Shown: in pieces, positions 1 to 7,435 of the stretch | How positions within the stretch are numbered: the first letter of the stretch is position 1 | Layout: the number at the start of each line of letters is the position of its first letter | Source of the DNA: Atribacterota bacterium | GTDB taxonomy: Bacteria; Atribacterota; Phoenicimicrobiia; Phoenicimicrobiales; Phoenicimicrobiaceae | Assembly (NCBI GenBank): GCA_030599445.1 | Contig: JAUVOA010000001.1 | Coordinates: 1-27,149, forward strand | DNA: 27,149 nt | Direction: 5' to 3' | Translations under genes and position numbers: made by a program | The notes under the pieces: generated by a model | Told to the model about the DNA's origin: nothing | Databases searched by the model: none | The model's input: the letters and a program-made list of their open reading frames with translations, nothing else

Positions 1-2
1 CC

Positions 3-104
3 AATATCACTGAGGGATTACTCGACCGAGGTTATAAAGAGAGAGAAATTGAAAAAATATTAGGTGGCAATTTTTTAAGAGTGTTTAAAGAAGTGGTAGG
101 ATAA
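3..104 (+). CDS. Membrane dipeptidase (peptidase family M19), C-terminal end only
   Basis: An open frame entering from the left edge gives 33 residues ending at a TAA at 102-104. The last part reads KILGGNFLRVFKEV, which matches the conserved C-terminal segment of M19 renal-type dipeptidases, zinc enzymes that hydrolyse dipeptides. The catalytic part lies outside the window, so the assignment rests on this tail alone. The next gene starts 35 bases downstream on the same strand, so the two may be co-transcribed. Confidence 0.65.
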   Translation, partial: NITEGLLDRGYKEREIEKILGGNFLRVFKEVVG

Positions 105-139
105 TAATTTATTCTAATACAAAAATAGAGGGAGTATTT

Positions 140-910
140 ATGAAATATTTGAGATTTTTTCAAAATGGAAATATAAGATACGGATTACTTGAAAAAGATA
201 ATATAATTAGAGAAGTAGCTGGTGATATTTTTAGTAACCATAAAAATACGGAAAATATATATCCTTTATCAGAAATAACTTTTTTACCCCCCTGTGTACC
301 GACTAAAATAATAGCTGTGGGATTAAATTATTTTGATCATGCGAATGAAGTTCAGATGAAAATTCCCGACGAACCGTTGATATTTATGAAACCTCCAAGT
401 ACGCTTATTGCTCATAACGATAATATAATTTATCCTAAAATGAGTAAGCAATTAGATTATGAAGCAGAATTAGCAGTGATTATTAAAAATAAAATTAAAA
501 ATATTGAGCCCGAAGATGTCTTTGAAAATATTCTGGGATATACTTGTTTTAATGATATAACTGCCCGAGATTTACAAAAAAAAGACGGACAATGGACAAG
601 AGCTAAATCATTTGATACCTTTGCGCCAGTTGGACCTTTTATTTCTATTGAGTTAAATCCTGATAATCTTCAAATAAAACTTTATAAGAATGGTCAACTA
701 ATGCAGAATTCCTCCACCAGTAATATGATTTTTAAAGTCGATAAAATAGTCAGTTTTATTTCTAAGATAATGACTCTATTTCCAGGGGATATAATTGCTA
801 CCGGAACTCCTTCTGGAATTGGACAATTAGAAGCAGGGGATAAGGTAGAAGTAGAAATTGAGGGGATTGGAATTTTAAAGAACACTGTATTTTTAGAAAA
901 AAATGATTAA
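140..910 (+). CDS. Fumarylacetoacetate hydrolase (FAH) family protein
   Basis: This 256-residue protein has the FAH C-terminal fold: the IIAVGLNYFDHANE segment (57-70), FMKPPSTLIAH (82-92), the acidic metal-binding pair E108/E110 in DYEAE, D139 in CFNDITARD, the KSFDTFAPVGP stretch and the signature GDIIATGTPSGIG near residue 216. Family members use a divalent metal to cleave or isomerise beta-diketo acids (acylpyruvases, oxaloacetate decarboxylases, homoprotocatechuate-pathway isomerases). Substrate cannot be read from sequence. Length is normal for the single-domain bacterial type. The RBS GAGGGAG lies about 5 bases before ATG 140. The upstream dipeptidase and downstream folate transporter do not suggest one pathway. 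Confidence 0.9.
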   Translation: MKYLRFFQNGNIRYGLLEKDNIIREVAGDIFSNHKNTENIYPLSEITFLPPCVPTKIIAVGLNYFDHANEVQMKIPDEPLIFMKPPSTLIAHNDNIIYPKMSKQLDYEAELAVIIKNKIKNIEPEDVFENILGYTCFNDITARDLQKKDGQWTRAKSFDTFAPVGPFISIELNPDNLQIKLYKNGQLMQNSSTSNMIFKVDKIVSFISKIMTLFPGDIIATGTPSGIGQLEAGDKVEVEIEGIGILKNTVFLEKND

Positions 911-1052
911 AAATTCCAGTTTATATAATTTATTAAGAAGATAGATTTCTATTTTTTTAAGAGTTATAGATGTAGAAAAGCAATTAATTTAATAAATGAT
1001 AATTGCAGTATGAAAAGGAGGTGGGCTGAGTACAAGTTAGATAAGATATTTT

Positions 1053-1256
1053 GTCAGAGTAGATGGCCTGCGTTAAGTGTTAGAGAATGGGACGTTGTCT
1101 CTAAACGAAAGGATTAAGGTTTTCTATAGGGAAATTCTTTAGTCCTGCGGTAGGTCATCGCGTCCGCTGCTACATCGAAAATGCCTTTTACAAAGACTCT
1201 TCTTGATGTAGCAGATATAGAGCTATATCTATTATAATAATGCTATATCAAGGAGG
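1053..1256 (+). promoter_or_regulatory. Tetrahydrofolate (THF/folT-type) riboswitch and its expression platform
   Basis: The leader contains the conserved THF aptamer blocks in order: GAGTAGATG (1057-1065), GCGTTAAGTGT (1070-1080), GAATGGGA (1085-1092), GTTGTCTCTAA (1094-1104) with ACGAA, then GCGGTAGGTCATCGCGTCCGC (split across 1147-1167). These match the folT-associated THF riboswitch, and the next gene is a FolT-like transporter, which supports the call. Downstream, CTGCTACATC (1167-1176) pairs perfectly with GATGTAGCAG (1205-1214) and shares bases with the aptamer's closing stem, so the two are probably alternatives. AGATATAG (1213-1220) can pair with CTATATCT (1223-1230). The AAGGAGG RBS is at 1250-1256. 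I see no convincing promoter for the leader. The rest of the 911-1268 gap shows nothing else. Confidence 0.9.
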
Positions 1257-1268
1257 AAAAGAAAAAGA

Positions 1269-1799
1269 ATGAAAATATCGTCCTATAAAATTACCACTAT
1301 GGGTCTTCTAATTGCTTTAAGTATAATTTTAACTCGGGTAGCCAGTCTACGTGTTGCTATTGGAGGAGTAGAGGGAATCAGGATCGGTCTGGGAAAATTA
1401 CCCATAATCTTAGGAGGTATTATATTTGGTCCATTAGCCGGAGGATTAATCGGAGCCTTTTCTGACCTGTTGGGATACTTCATCAATCCTATAGGCGCGT
1501 ATATGCCTCACTTTACTCTAACCTCTGCTTTGACCGGAATAATTCCAGCAACTATCTTGGTTTTAATGAAAAAAAATGAACCTAATGTTTTTGATTTGGG
1601 TATAGCTATTATCGCGGGTCAGGTGATAACTTCTATTATTTTAATACCGTATTTTTTAAATATTTTATTCGGACTTTCCTGGAAAGTGTTAATGCCCCCG
1701 CGAATGGTGGCAGAACCCATTCAAATATTTATCTATACCTATACCATAAATATAATTTTAAAGAGAAATATTTTAATTACCAAATCACATAAGATTTAG
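1269..1799 (+). CDS. folT: ECF transporter S component, folate type (FolT)
   Basis: This 176-residue, very hydrophobic protein has about five to six membrane segments. It has the S-component pattern: an N-terminal helix MGLLIALSIILTRVAS, the IRIGLGKLPIILGGIIFGP segment (36-54), then GGLIGAFSDLLGYFINPIGAY, where the D/N-rich loop is typical of FolT-like vitamin-binding subunits. S components capture the vitamin and use a shared EcfA/A'/T energy module encoded elsewhere; none is in this window. Folate specificity is supported mainly by the THF riboswitch directly upstream. ATG 1269 follows AAGGAGG at 1250-1256. The gene appears monocistronic. Confidence 0.88.
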   Translation: MKISSYKITTMGLLIALSIILTRVASLRVAIGGVEGIRIGLGKLPIILGGIIFGPLAGGLIGAFSDLLGYFINPIGAYMPHFTLTSALTGIIPATILVLMKKNEPNVFDLGIAIIAGQVITSIILIPYFLNILFGLSWKVLMPPRMVAEPIQIFIYTYTINIILKRNILITKSHKI

Positions 1800-1878
1800 G
1801 ATTTACTAGTTTAATTAATATTATTTTTAGCCATTAAAGTTAAAGAAGGATGAGAGGAGACTTGTAATATTAAAAAAT

Positions 1879-2940
1879 ATGAGAAATAAAAATTTAAATT
1901 TCAAAAATAATACCATGAAGGCAGCTGTATTTTACGCACCTCACCTGGTAAAATTGGAAGAAATTAATATTCCCGATATCGGTCCTGACGAAGTTTTAGT
2001 AAAAGTGAAAGCCGCACTTACCTGCGGGACAGATCGTAAAACCTACTTAAGAGGGCATCACTTATTTAATCCGCCTTTTGTTTTTGGACATGAGTTTGCC
2101 GGTGATATAGTAGAAGTAGGCAGTAAGGTTAAAAAAATCAAACCAGGAATGAGAGTAGTGGCCGCTAATTCTGCCCCTTGTAATTCCTGTTTTTACTGCA
2201 AAAATGGTGAACATAGTTTGTGTGATAGTTTATTTATTCAATTAAGCGGTGCTTTTGCAGAGTATATAAAAATTCCCGGAATAATTGTTTCCCAAAATTT
2301 ATTATTATTTCCCGAGATAGTAAGCTATAAGGAAGCAGCATTTTTAGAACCTCTTTCTTGTGTAGTTCATGGAGTTGAAGAATCAAAAATTAATTTAGGT
2401 GATACAGTGGTTATAAACGGAGCAGGTCCGATAGGTTTAATGTTTTTGCAAGTAGTTAAATTAAAGGGAGCAAGGGTTATTATAACTGATATGCTTGAGG
2501 AGAGACTAAAATTAGCCATTAAGTTAGGGGCTTATAAAGTAATAAATGTTTCTAAAGTGCAGAATCCTGTTGAAGAAGTGAAAAAACTTACTGAAGATAA
2601 GAGAGGAGCAGATGTAGCTATTGAAGCAGTCGGGTTACCAGAGGTTTGGGAGCAGACTATTTCGATGGTAAGAAAAGGAGGAATGGTAAATCTTTTTGGC
2701 GGATGTAAAAGAGGAACGAAAGTATCTATTGATGCCAGTTTGATTCACTATTCCCAAATAAACATAAAGGGAGTTTTTCATCATACACCTGGGCATGTTA
2801 AAAGAGCATTAAATTTAATTTGTAATAAGGCGATTGATATTGACTCATTGATTACTGACGAATTTCCCCTTAGTGAAATATCTAATGTAATAGAGCTGAT
2901 GTTGGCTCATAAAGGCATTAAAATAGCTGTGATACCTTGA
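1879..2940 (+). CDS. Zinc-dependent medium-chain alcohol/polyol dehydrogenase
   Basis: An MDR-superfamily dehydrogenase (353 residues from ATG 1879). It has catalytic zinc residues C49, H71 and E72 (GHEFAG), a structural-zinc lobe with C101, C104, C107 and C115, the E157 of FLEPLSCVVHG, and a nucleotide-binding GAGPIG at 181-186 followed by a beta strand ending in TDM. A D at that position favours NAD+ over NADP+. It resembles sorbitol and threonine dehydrogenases; substrate unknown. The start is uncertain. The conserved N-terminus MKAAVFYAP begins at ATG 1915 but has no RBS, while GAGGAGA (about 1854-1860) is some 18 bases before ATG 1879. A second enzyme of the same family follows 504 bases later. 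Confidence 0.88.
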   Translation: MRNKNLNFKNNTMKAAVFYAPHLVKLEEINIPDIGPDEVLVKVKAALTCGTDRKTYLRGHHLFNPPFVFGHEFAGDIVEVGSKVKKIKPGMRVVAANSAPCNSCFYCKNGEHSLCDSLFIQLSGAFAEYIKIPGIIVSQNLLLFPEIVSYKEAAFLEPLSCVVHGVEESKINLGDTVVINGAGPIGLMFLQVVKLKGARVIITDMLEERLKLAIKLGAYKVINVSKVQNPVEEVKKLTEDKRGADVAIEAVGLPEVWEQTISMVRKGGMVNLFGGCKRGTKVSIDASLIHYSQINIKGVFHHTPGHVKRALNLICNKAIDIDSLITDEFPLSEISNVIELMLAHKGIKIAVIP

Positions 2941-3444
2941 TCCGTATATCGTATCTCGTGAATCGTATCTCGCAAAAAACAAATAGTTAGAAATATTAAA
3001 AAATTAAAAAAGTTGTGTGTTTGAATTTATTTATCTTTCAAGACACTAGATACGAGATACGAACAACGAAATTGTATTGCGTATCGCGTATTGCGTATCT
3101 CGTATATCGTTAATTAGTTACTTGGTTAGTTGGTTAAAAAAACAGAAGAAGGAAACCAGGAGACAGAATAAATACGTATCTCGTGAATTAGCGTAGAGCG
3201 TACAGCGTATAGCGGATAGTGAAGAAAGAAGAACAAAGATAAAGTCATAAGGTATAAGTAGAGACAGACCTTATATCTGCCCGAAATGAGCAATACCCAA
3301 TGAGTAATAAGAGAAGAGTTAGCTGGTTAAGATAGTCGTTTTTAGTAATTTGTATTAAACCAACTAACCAATTAACTAGCTAACCATCTAACTAATATAA
3401 AATAAGCAGGATTGGTGACCTTGTAAATGGAGTAAAAGAAAGAG
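2941..3444 (+). repeat. Gene-free spacer filled with two families of degenerate repeat words
   Basis: No coding signal is visible. The first family is variants of CGTATCTCGTATATCG at 2942-2972, 3042-3064, 3070-3110 and 3174-3225, in both orientations: TACGAGATACG (3051-3061) is the exact reverse complement of CGTATCTCGTA (3094-3104), and 2950-2959 offers a second near-perfect partner. The second family is TTAGTTGGTTA-type words at 3110-3136, answered in inverted orientation by AACCAACTAACCAATTAAC-type words at 3357-3400, which could fold into a very long hairpin. Related words recur elsewhere in the window. Function unknown. Confidence 0.75.
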
Positions 3445-4470
3445 ATGAAGGCTTTAGTTAAATACGGGAAAGGCGAAAATGATATAGAATTGAGAGAAAT
3501 TCCCGAACCTATTCCTCAAAGGAATGAAGTAAAAGTTAAAGTGGAGGCTACGGGAATCTGTGGAACTGATCTTTATGGTTATTCAGCCCTAAAACCTCCG
3601 GTGGTATTGGGACACGAAACTGCTGGAATTGTGGTAGAGGTAGGGGAAGAAGTAAAAAATATAAAAGTAGGAGATAGAGTTACTACTGAAACTACTGCCT
3701 ATATCTGTGGTCAATGTAAATTTTGCCAGAGCAAAGATTATAATTTATGCATTTATCGTAAAGGATTGGGGTCCGCTGTTAACGGGGCTTTTGCTGAATA
3801 TTTTGCTATAAGAAAAGAAAGCATCCACCAAATTCCTCCTCATATTGATTTTAATTCCGCTTCTCTTTTTGAACCTTTATCTTGTGCTACGCATGCAGTA
3901 ATAGAACAAGCTAATTTATTACCCCATGAAATAGTTTTGGTATTAGGACCGGGACCTCTTGGGTTGTTAACTGCTCAAATTGCTAAGTCTTTAGGAGCAA
4001 GAGTAATTATTTGTGGAATTGAAGGTGATGAAAAAAGATTATCTACAGCAAAAAAACTTGGAATTAATCAAATTTTTAATATAAAAAAGAAGGATATTAA
4101 GAATTATTTGTCGAAATTAACAGTAGAGTATGGCGTAGATGTGGTTTTTGAATGTTCCGGTTCTGCTGAAGCTGTGGAGTATGGATTAAATCTTATAAGG
4201 AAAGGGGGTAGATATATTCAGGAAGGAATTATCCACCAACCGATTCAACTTAGATTTGATCAAATCTTATTTGACAAAGAGCTGAGTATTATTGGTTCCC
4301 GTACTCAGAAACCTTCTTCCTGGGATAAGGCAATAAATCTGGTAAACGAAGGGAAGGTAAATTTAAAGGAATTAGTTAGTGGTGTACTTCCCTTAAGTAA
4401 TTGGAAAGAAGGTTTTGGGCGAGCAAAGAAAAAAAATTCTATTAAAATAGTTCTTCAGCCGGATAAGTAA
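3445..4470 (+). CDS. Zinc-dependent medium-chain dehydrogenase, sorbitol/threonine dehydrogenase-like
   Basis: A 341-residue MDR enzyme distinct from its upstream neighbour. Catalytic zinc ligands are C39 (GICGTD), H57 and E58 (GHETAG). Structural zinc cysteines are C88, C91, C94 and C102. FEPLSCATHAV carries the usual glutamate, and the cofactor loop reads GPGPLG instead of GxGxxG. It probably oxidises a secondary alcohol of a sugar alcohol, uronate or amino acid with NAD(P)+; substrate cannot be told. ATG 3445 is preceded by GGAG at 3429-3432. Its repeat-filled upstream spacer separates it from the other dehydrogenase, so co-transcription is doubtful. Confidence 0.88.
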   Translation: MKALVKYGKGENDIELREIPEPIPQRNEVKVKVEATGICGTDLYGYSALKPPVVLGHETAGIVVEVGEEVKNIKVGDRVTTETTAYICGQCKFCQSKDYNLCIYRKGLGSAVNGAFAEYFAIRKESIHQIPPHIDFNSASLFEPLSCATHAVIEQANLLPHEIVLVLGPGPLGLLTAQIAKSLGARVIICGIEGDEKRLSTAKKLGINQIFNIKKKDIKNYLSKLTVEYGVDVVFECSGSAEAVEYGLNLIRKGGRYIQEGIIHQPIQLRFDQILFDKELSIIGSRTQKPSSWDKAINLVNEGKVNLKELVSGVLPLSNWKEGFGRAKKKNSIKIVLQPDK

Positions 4471-4577
4471 TATTAGAAAAAATATCAGGTAAAATTTTAA
4501 TAACCCGATAGGCTACGAGATTATTGGTTAGTATCGCTTTTTCATTTAATCGTTAGTTTTAAATACAAATCACAAGA

Positions 4578-4675
4578 TAAATTAGTTAATTGGTTTTCTG
4601 GTTAGCTAGTTAGTTTGTTTAGTGTTAATAATTTATTAACCAATAAACCAGCTGACTATGTAACTAACTAACGAA
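4578..4675 (+). repeat. Inverted low-complexity repeat, TTAGTTAGCTAG type
   Basis: The spacer upstream of the thioesterase gene has TTAGTTAATTGG and GGTTAGCTAGTTAGTTTG words (4582-4617) and inverted counterparts AACCAATAAACCAGC and TAACTAACTAAC (4638-4672). The centre is an exact odd palindrome, GTTAATAATTTATTAAC (4624-4640). The whole could form an imperfect stem-loop of about 90 nt. The words belong to the family seen at 3110-3400, 12450-12530 and 22130-22170. Confidence 0.65.
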
Positions 4676-4710
4676 TCAAGATACAATATAATTAAAAAGG
4701 GGAAGAAAAA

Positions 4711-5127
4711 ATGATAGAATGTAATCTTAAAAAAGGTTCAAAAGGAATAGCTCAAACGACGGTAAATAAAGAAAATTCAGCAGAAAGATTTGCCAAACCT
4801 ATGCCACCTGCCTTTGCCACTCCTATGTTAGTTTCTTTAATGGATTTAGCTGCCATAAATGCGGTGAAAAAAAATCTTCCGGAAGGTTATATTTCAGTAG
4901 CTACCAAAATATCGATTACTCATTTGGCTGCTACTCCTATTGGTATGACGGTTACTGCCGATGCGACCTTAATTGATATTTTTCAAAATAGATTAATCTT
5001 TCAGGTAAACGCTTTTGATGAGGTGGAGAAGATAGGAGAAGGGACTGTAGAAAGATATATTATAGATTTAGGCAAATTTACCAAAAAGATTTTGGAAAGA
5101 AAAAAACCACGAGAGGTTGATTTTTAA
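4711..5127 (+). CDS. Hotdog-fold acyl-CoA thioesterase, fluoroacetyl-CoA thioesterase (FlK)-like
   Basis: This 138-residue hotdog protein follows the FlK-like pattern. An FATPMLVSLMDLAA helix contains T37 and D45, and VATKISITHLAATPIGMTV contains H71. In fluoroacetyl-CoA thioesterase the catalytic Thr, Glu and His fall at these places, so here the acidic residue is Asp. The end EKIGEGTVERYIIDLGKF is also typical. Most relatives are uncharacterised thioesterases acting on small acyl-CoAs; fluoroacetate detoxification should not be assumed. AAGGGGAAG precedes ATG 4711. The stop codon directly abuts the start of the next gene, so the two are surely one transcript. Confidence 0.82.
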   Translation: MIECNLKKGSKGIAQTTVNKENSAERFAKPMPPAFATPMLVSLMDLAAINAVKKNLPEGYISVATKISITHLAATPIGMTVTADATLIDIFQNRLIFQVNAFDEVEKIGEGTVERYIIDLGKFTKKILERKKPREVDF

Positions 5128-5649
5128 TTGATTAAAAAAGCTTTATTAATAATCGATATGCTTAACGATTTTATCAGGGAAGACGGAAAATTATATATAG
5201 GGGACGGTGGAGGAAAAATTATTTTACCCATTCAAAAAGAACTGGAGAGATTCAGGAAAGAAAAAAACCTTGTATTCTATATCTGTGATCACCATCGACC
5301 AAATGATAAAGAGTTTAATCTTTTTCCTCCACACTGCCTTTCCGGAACTGAGGGGGCAAATATAATCGAAGAATTAAAACCATTGAAAAATGATTTTATA
5401 ATCCACAAAAGAAGATACAGCGGATTTTTTCAGACCGATTTAGATGTTTCTTTAAGAGAAGAAGGGATTATAGAATTAGAGTTGGTGGGAGTATGTACCA
5501 ATATCTGTGTTTTATACACTGCTGTTAGTGCTAGGATGTTAAATTATAAAGTTACAGTTTTAAAAGATGCTGTGGCTTCCTTTGATCAAGAGGCTCATGA
5601 TTTTGCTTTAAAACAGATGAAAGATGTTTTAGGCGTTGAAATTAGATAA
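5128..5649 (+). CDS. Cysteine hydrolase, nicotinamidase/isochorismatase family
   Basis: A 173-residue protein with the full catalytic set of the family: D10 in LLIIDMLNDF, K94 in IIHKRRYSGF and nucleophile C127 in GVCTNICVLYTA. The nicotinamidase-type metal site is also visible: D54 and H56 in CDHHRPND, and H69 in FPPHCLSGTEG. That site and the FPPHC.SGT stretch favour nicotinamidase (nicotinamide to nicotinate in NAD salvage) over isochorismatase, but related ureido-hydrolases cannot be excluded. Start is TTG 5128, immediately after the upstream TAA, with GAGAGG (5111-5116) inside the thioesterase gene as RBS. Zero spacing suggests translational coupling. Confidence 0.85.
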   Translation: MIKKALLIIDMLNDFIREDGKLYIGDGGGKIILPIQKELERFRKEKNLVFYICDHHRPNDKEFNLFPPHCLSGTEGANIIEELKPLKNDFIIHKRRYSGFFQTDLDVSLREEGIIELELVGVCTNICVLYTAVSARMLNYKVTVLKDAVASFDQEAHDFALKQMKDVLGVEIR

Positions 5650-5723
5650 TAAATTCTATCTTGGCAGGGTAAACTACAGCGGGAATCAAATGGCTTAGTA
5701 GATATGGATTGGAGTTAGAAGTA

Positions 5724-6629
5724 GTGGCAAAAGAAAAATTAAAAGTAGGATTAGCCTTAGGAGGAGGTGGAGCCCGAGGCCTCGCCCACATAGGAGTATT
5801 AAAAGTTTTAGAAAGAGAAAATATCCCCATTGACTTAATTACCGGTACCTCAATGGGGGCTATTATAGGAGCAGTATATGCCCTAAAAAAAGATATTTCT
5901 GCTATAGAAAAAATTACCGAGAAATATTCTAAAATTAGTGAATTTAATATAGATTTATCTTTTAGCGAAAAAGAAAGAAAAGATAAGCCCTTCTTTTTAA
6001 AAAGAATGTCCGATTTCTTAAAAAAAGGTTATATTCTCAATCTTGAACTCAGAAGAAAATATATAAATGATGGGGAAGGACTAAGAAAGGTTATTGAGGA
6101 ATTAGTGAATAACAAAACCTTCGAAGACACCCAGATTCCCTTTGCTGTGGTGGCGGCGGATTTAGTCAAGGGAGAAAAAGTAATTATAAGAAGAGGAAAA
6201 TTGTTTGACGCACTTTTGGCAAGTACTTCTATTCCGGGAATGTTTCCTCCTGTAATATTAGATAAGAAAATTTTAGTTGATGGAGGGATAGTTGATGTAG
6301 TTCCAATTGAGGTAGCTCAATCTTTAGGGGCAAATTTCGTTATTGCGGTTAGTGTGAGCCAAACTATTAAAAAGAGGGCTGAATTTAGTAATGCCGTAGA
6401 AATTTTTTTTCGGTCTGATTCTATTACATCTGCCGAATTAAGAAAATTACAGTTATCTTTTGCTGATGTAGTAATTACTCCTAAAGTAGGACGTTTTCAC
6501 TGGTCTGATTTCTCTAAACCTGAACAATGTGTTCGAGAAGGAGAAATAGCTGCTCAAAATGCTATTTTAGAATTAAAGAAAAAAATGAAGAAAGTAAAAC
6601 CAAGCTGGTGGAAAAGATTATTTTACTGA
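5724..6629 (+). CDS. Patatin-like phospholipase / lysophospholipase, RssA type
   Basis: A 301-residue patatin hydrolase with a Ser-Asp dyad. The oxyanion loop LGGGGARGLAHIG comes first, then GTSMG with nucleophile S43 and the DGG motif with D186 (numbering from GTG 5724), in the usual order. Such proteins hydrolyse acyl esters of membrane lipids at the cytoplasmic face; the natural substrate is unknown. The start is my choice: GTG 5724 has GGAG (5711-5714) nine bases upstream, whereas the longer in-frame TTG 5709 (five more residues) has no RBS. The C-terminus is lysine-rich (KKKMKKVKPSWWKR). It converges on and overlaps the next gene by 12 bases. Confidence 0.88.
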   Translation: MAKEKLKVGLALGGGGARGLAHIGVLKVLERENIPIDLITGTSMGAIIGAVYALKKDISAIEKITEKYSKISEFNIDLSFSEKERKDKPFFLKRMSDFLKKGYILNLELRRKYINDGEGLRKVIEELVNNKTFEDTQIPFAVVAADLVKGEKVIIRRGKLFDALLASTSIPGMFPPVILDKKILVDGGIVDVVPIEVAQSLGANFVIAVSVSQTIKKRAEFSNAVEIFFRSDSITSAELRKLQLSFADVVITPKVGRFHWSDFSKPEQCVREGEIAAQNAILELKKKMKKVKPSWWKRLFY

Positions 6630-6926
6630 AGTTTCCTTATCTTTCTTTTCTTTGATATTGGAGTTTGTCTTTTTGGAAGTTTTTTTCCTTTCTTGCCCTT
6701 CTGTTGAGGAAGCGGCTAATCTTTTCTTTTCCGATTTATAACTACCATTTCGATTATCTGTACTATAATATCCACTGCCCTTTAATATGAAGTTTCCATT
6801 TTTGCTTATTAATCTATAGACTTCTCCGTCACAACTTTTGCATTTTTCAATGGGATCTGCTGTAATGGATTGGAATTTTTCAAAAGTATTCCCACATTTT
6901 TTACATTTATATTCATATGTTGGCAT
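6618..6926 (-). CDS. FmdB-family zinc-ribbon protein with lysine-rich tail
   Basis: On the minus strand, 102 residues begin MPTYEYKCKKCG, the hallmark of the FmdB/CxxC regulatory-protein family. Two CxxC pairs (C8/C11 and C29/C32) form a small zinc ribbon. The rest is a hydrophilic Lys/Ser/Thr-rich low-complexity tail. Members were named as putative regulators of formamidase; their real role is unclear. ATG 6926 has AAGGG (6937-6941) ten bases upstream; the alternative TTG 6932 sits too close to it. A promoter is visible upstream on the same strand. Its 3' end overlaps the converging patatin gene. Confidence 0.85.
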   Translation of the reverse strand: MPTYEYKCKKCGNTFEKFQSITADPIEKCKSCDGEVYRLISKNGNFILKGSGYYSTDNRNGSYKSEKKRLAASSTEGQERKKTSKKTNSNIKEKKDKETSVK

Positions 6927-6960
6927 AATCAAATTTCCCTTCTAAAACATCTAACTGTAT

Positions 6961-6988
6961 ATTTTAAACAAATTTACATTTTTGTCAA
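6961..6988 (-). promoter_or_regulatory. Sigma-70-type promoter for the FmdB-like gene
   Basis: On the minus strand TTGACA (6988-6983) and TAAAAT (6966-6961) are separated by 16 bases. The predicted start of transcription, near 6953, leaves a leader of about 27 nt before ATG 6926. Confidence 0.6.
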
Positions 6989-7010
6989 GATTTTTTTTCC
7001 GCTTGTTCCG

Positions 7011-7046
7011 TATTCTTGCGAAAGCAGGCAGTAGGAATCTATTTCC
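7011..7046 (+). repeat. REP-like palindromic element with GAAA tetraloop
   Basis: CTTGC-GAAA-GCAGG forms a short hairpin inside TATTCTTGCGAAAGCAGGC, followed by AGTAGGAATCT. It resembles the widespread 'CGCGAAAGCGGGAAT' type of intergenic palindrome and the hairpin at 27031-27075. The rest of 6990-7270 holds only AT-rich sequence and a perfect inverted repeat, TTTATATG (7178-7185) / CATATAAA (7190-7197). Confidence 0.5.
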
Positions 7047-7278
7047 TTTAGATTGTTATTACAAAGTTTAATTATTTTCTTGACTGCCAGAAAAAGAGAA
7101 AGAAGGTAAGGGGCAGAAGAATTATTAAAAAAATATTATTATAAAAGAAGGGTTTTTAAAAATTGGAATTCTTAAGGTTTATATGGTAACATATAAAAGT
7201 TATTTTAAAAAATATATTTGAATCAATTGCTCGTGTATATTATTAATTTATTTATGATTAATTTAAATGAATATCTAA

Positions 7279-7373
7279 AAAAGTTGAAAAAGGCAAACTG
7301 TCCGAAAGGACAGGACGCAAAGTTATGGGTCTAAGGTATTTTATGCTATGATTGCCAAATTACCAACTTTTAT
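7279..7373 (+). promoter_or_regulatory. Cyclic di-GMP-I riboswitch (GEMM motif)
   Basis: The conserved GEMM-I core is present in order: AAAGGCAAAC (7289-7298), TGTCC-GAAA-GGACA hairpin with GNRA tetraloop (7299-7312), GGACGCAAAG (7313-7322), TTATGGGTCTAAGG (7323-7336), then the P3 side ATGATTGCC and a closing AAAAGTTG / CAACTTTT P1 stem (7279-7286 with 7364-7371). The base 5' of CAAAC is G, which as I recall is the G20 position of c-di-GMP rather than cGAMP binders. P1 is followed at once by TATTTTTTTG, so P1 or GGTATTTT / AAATTACC may act as a terminator. The downstream gene encodes a c-di-GMP enzyme, consistent with the ligand. Confidence 0.92.
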
Positions 7374-7435
7374 TTTTTTGAAATATTTTAATAAACTTAA
7401 AAACGATTATTTATTTGTATCGGGAGATAAACCAA

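Noticed and set aside
1013..1030. AAAAGGAGGTGGGCTGAG looks like an RBS or part of a TPP riboswitch
   Set aside because: No open frame follows (GTG GGC TGA) and the other conserved TPP aptamer blocks are absent; the THF aptamer explains the leader better.
2941..3444. Possible CRISPR array because of repeated words
   Set aside because: Repeat units vary in length and sequence, occur in both orientations and have no regular spacers; no cas gene is nearby.
4711..5127. Fluoroacetate resistance function from similarity to FlK
   Set aside because: Catalytic Glu is Asp here, and most FlK-like proteins are general or uncharacterised thioesterases.
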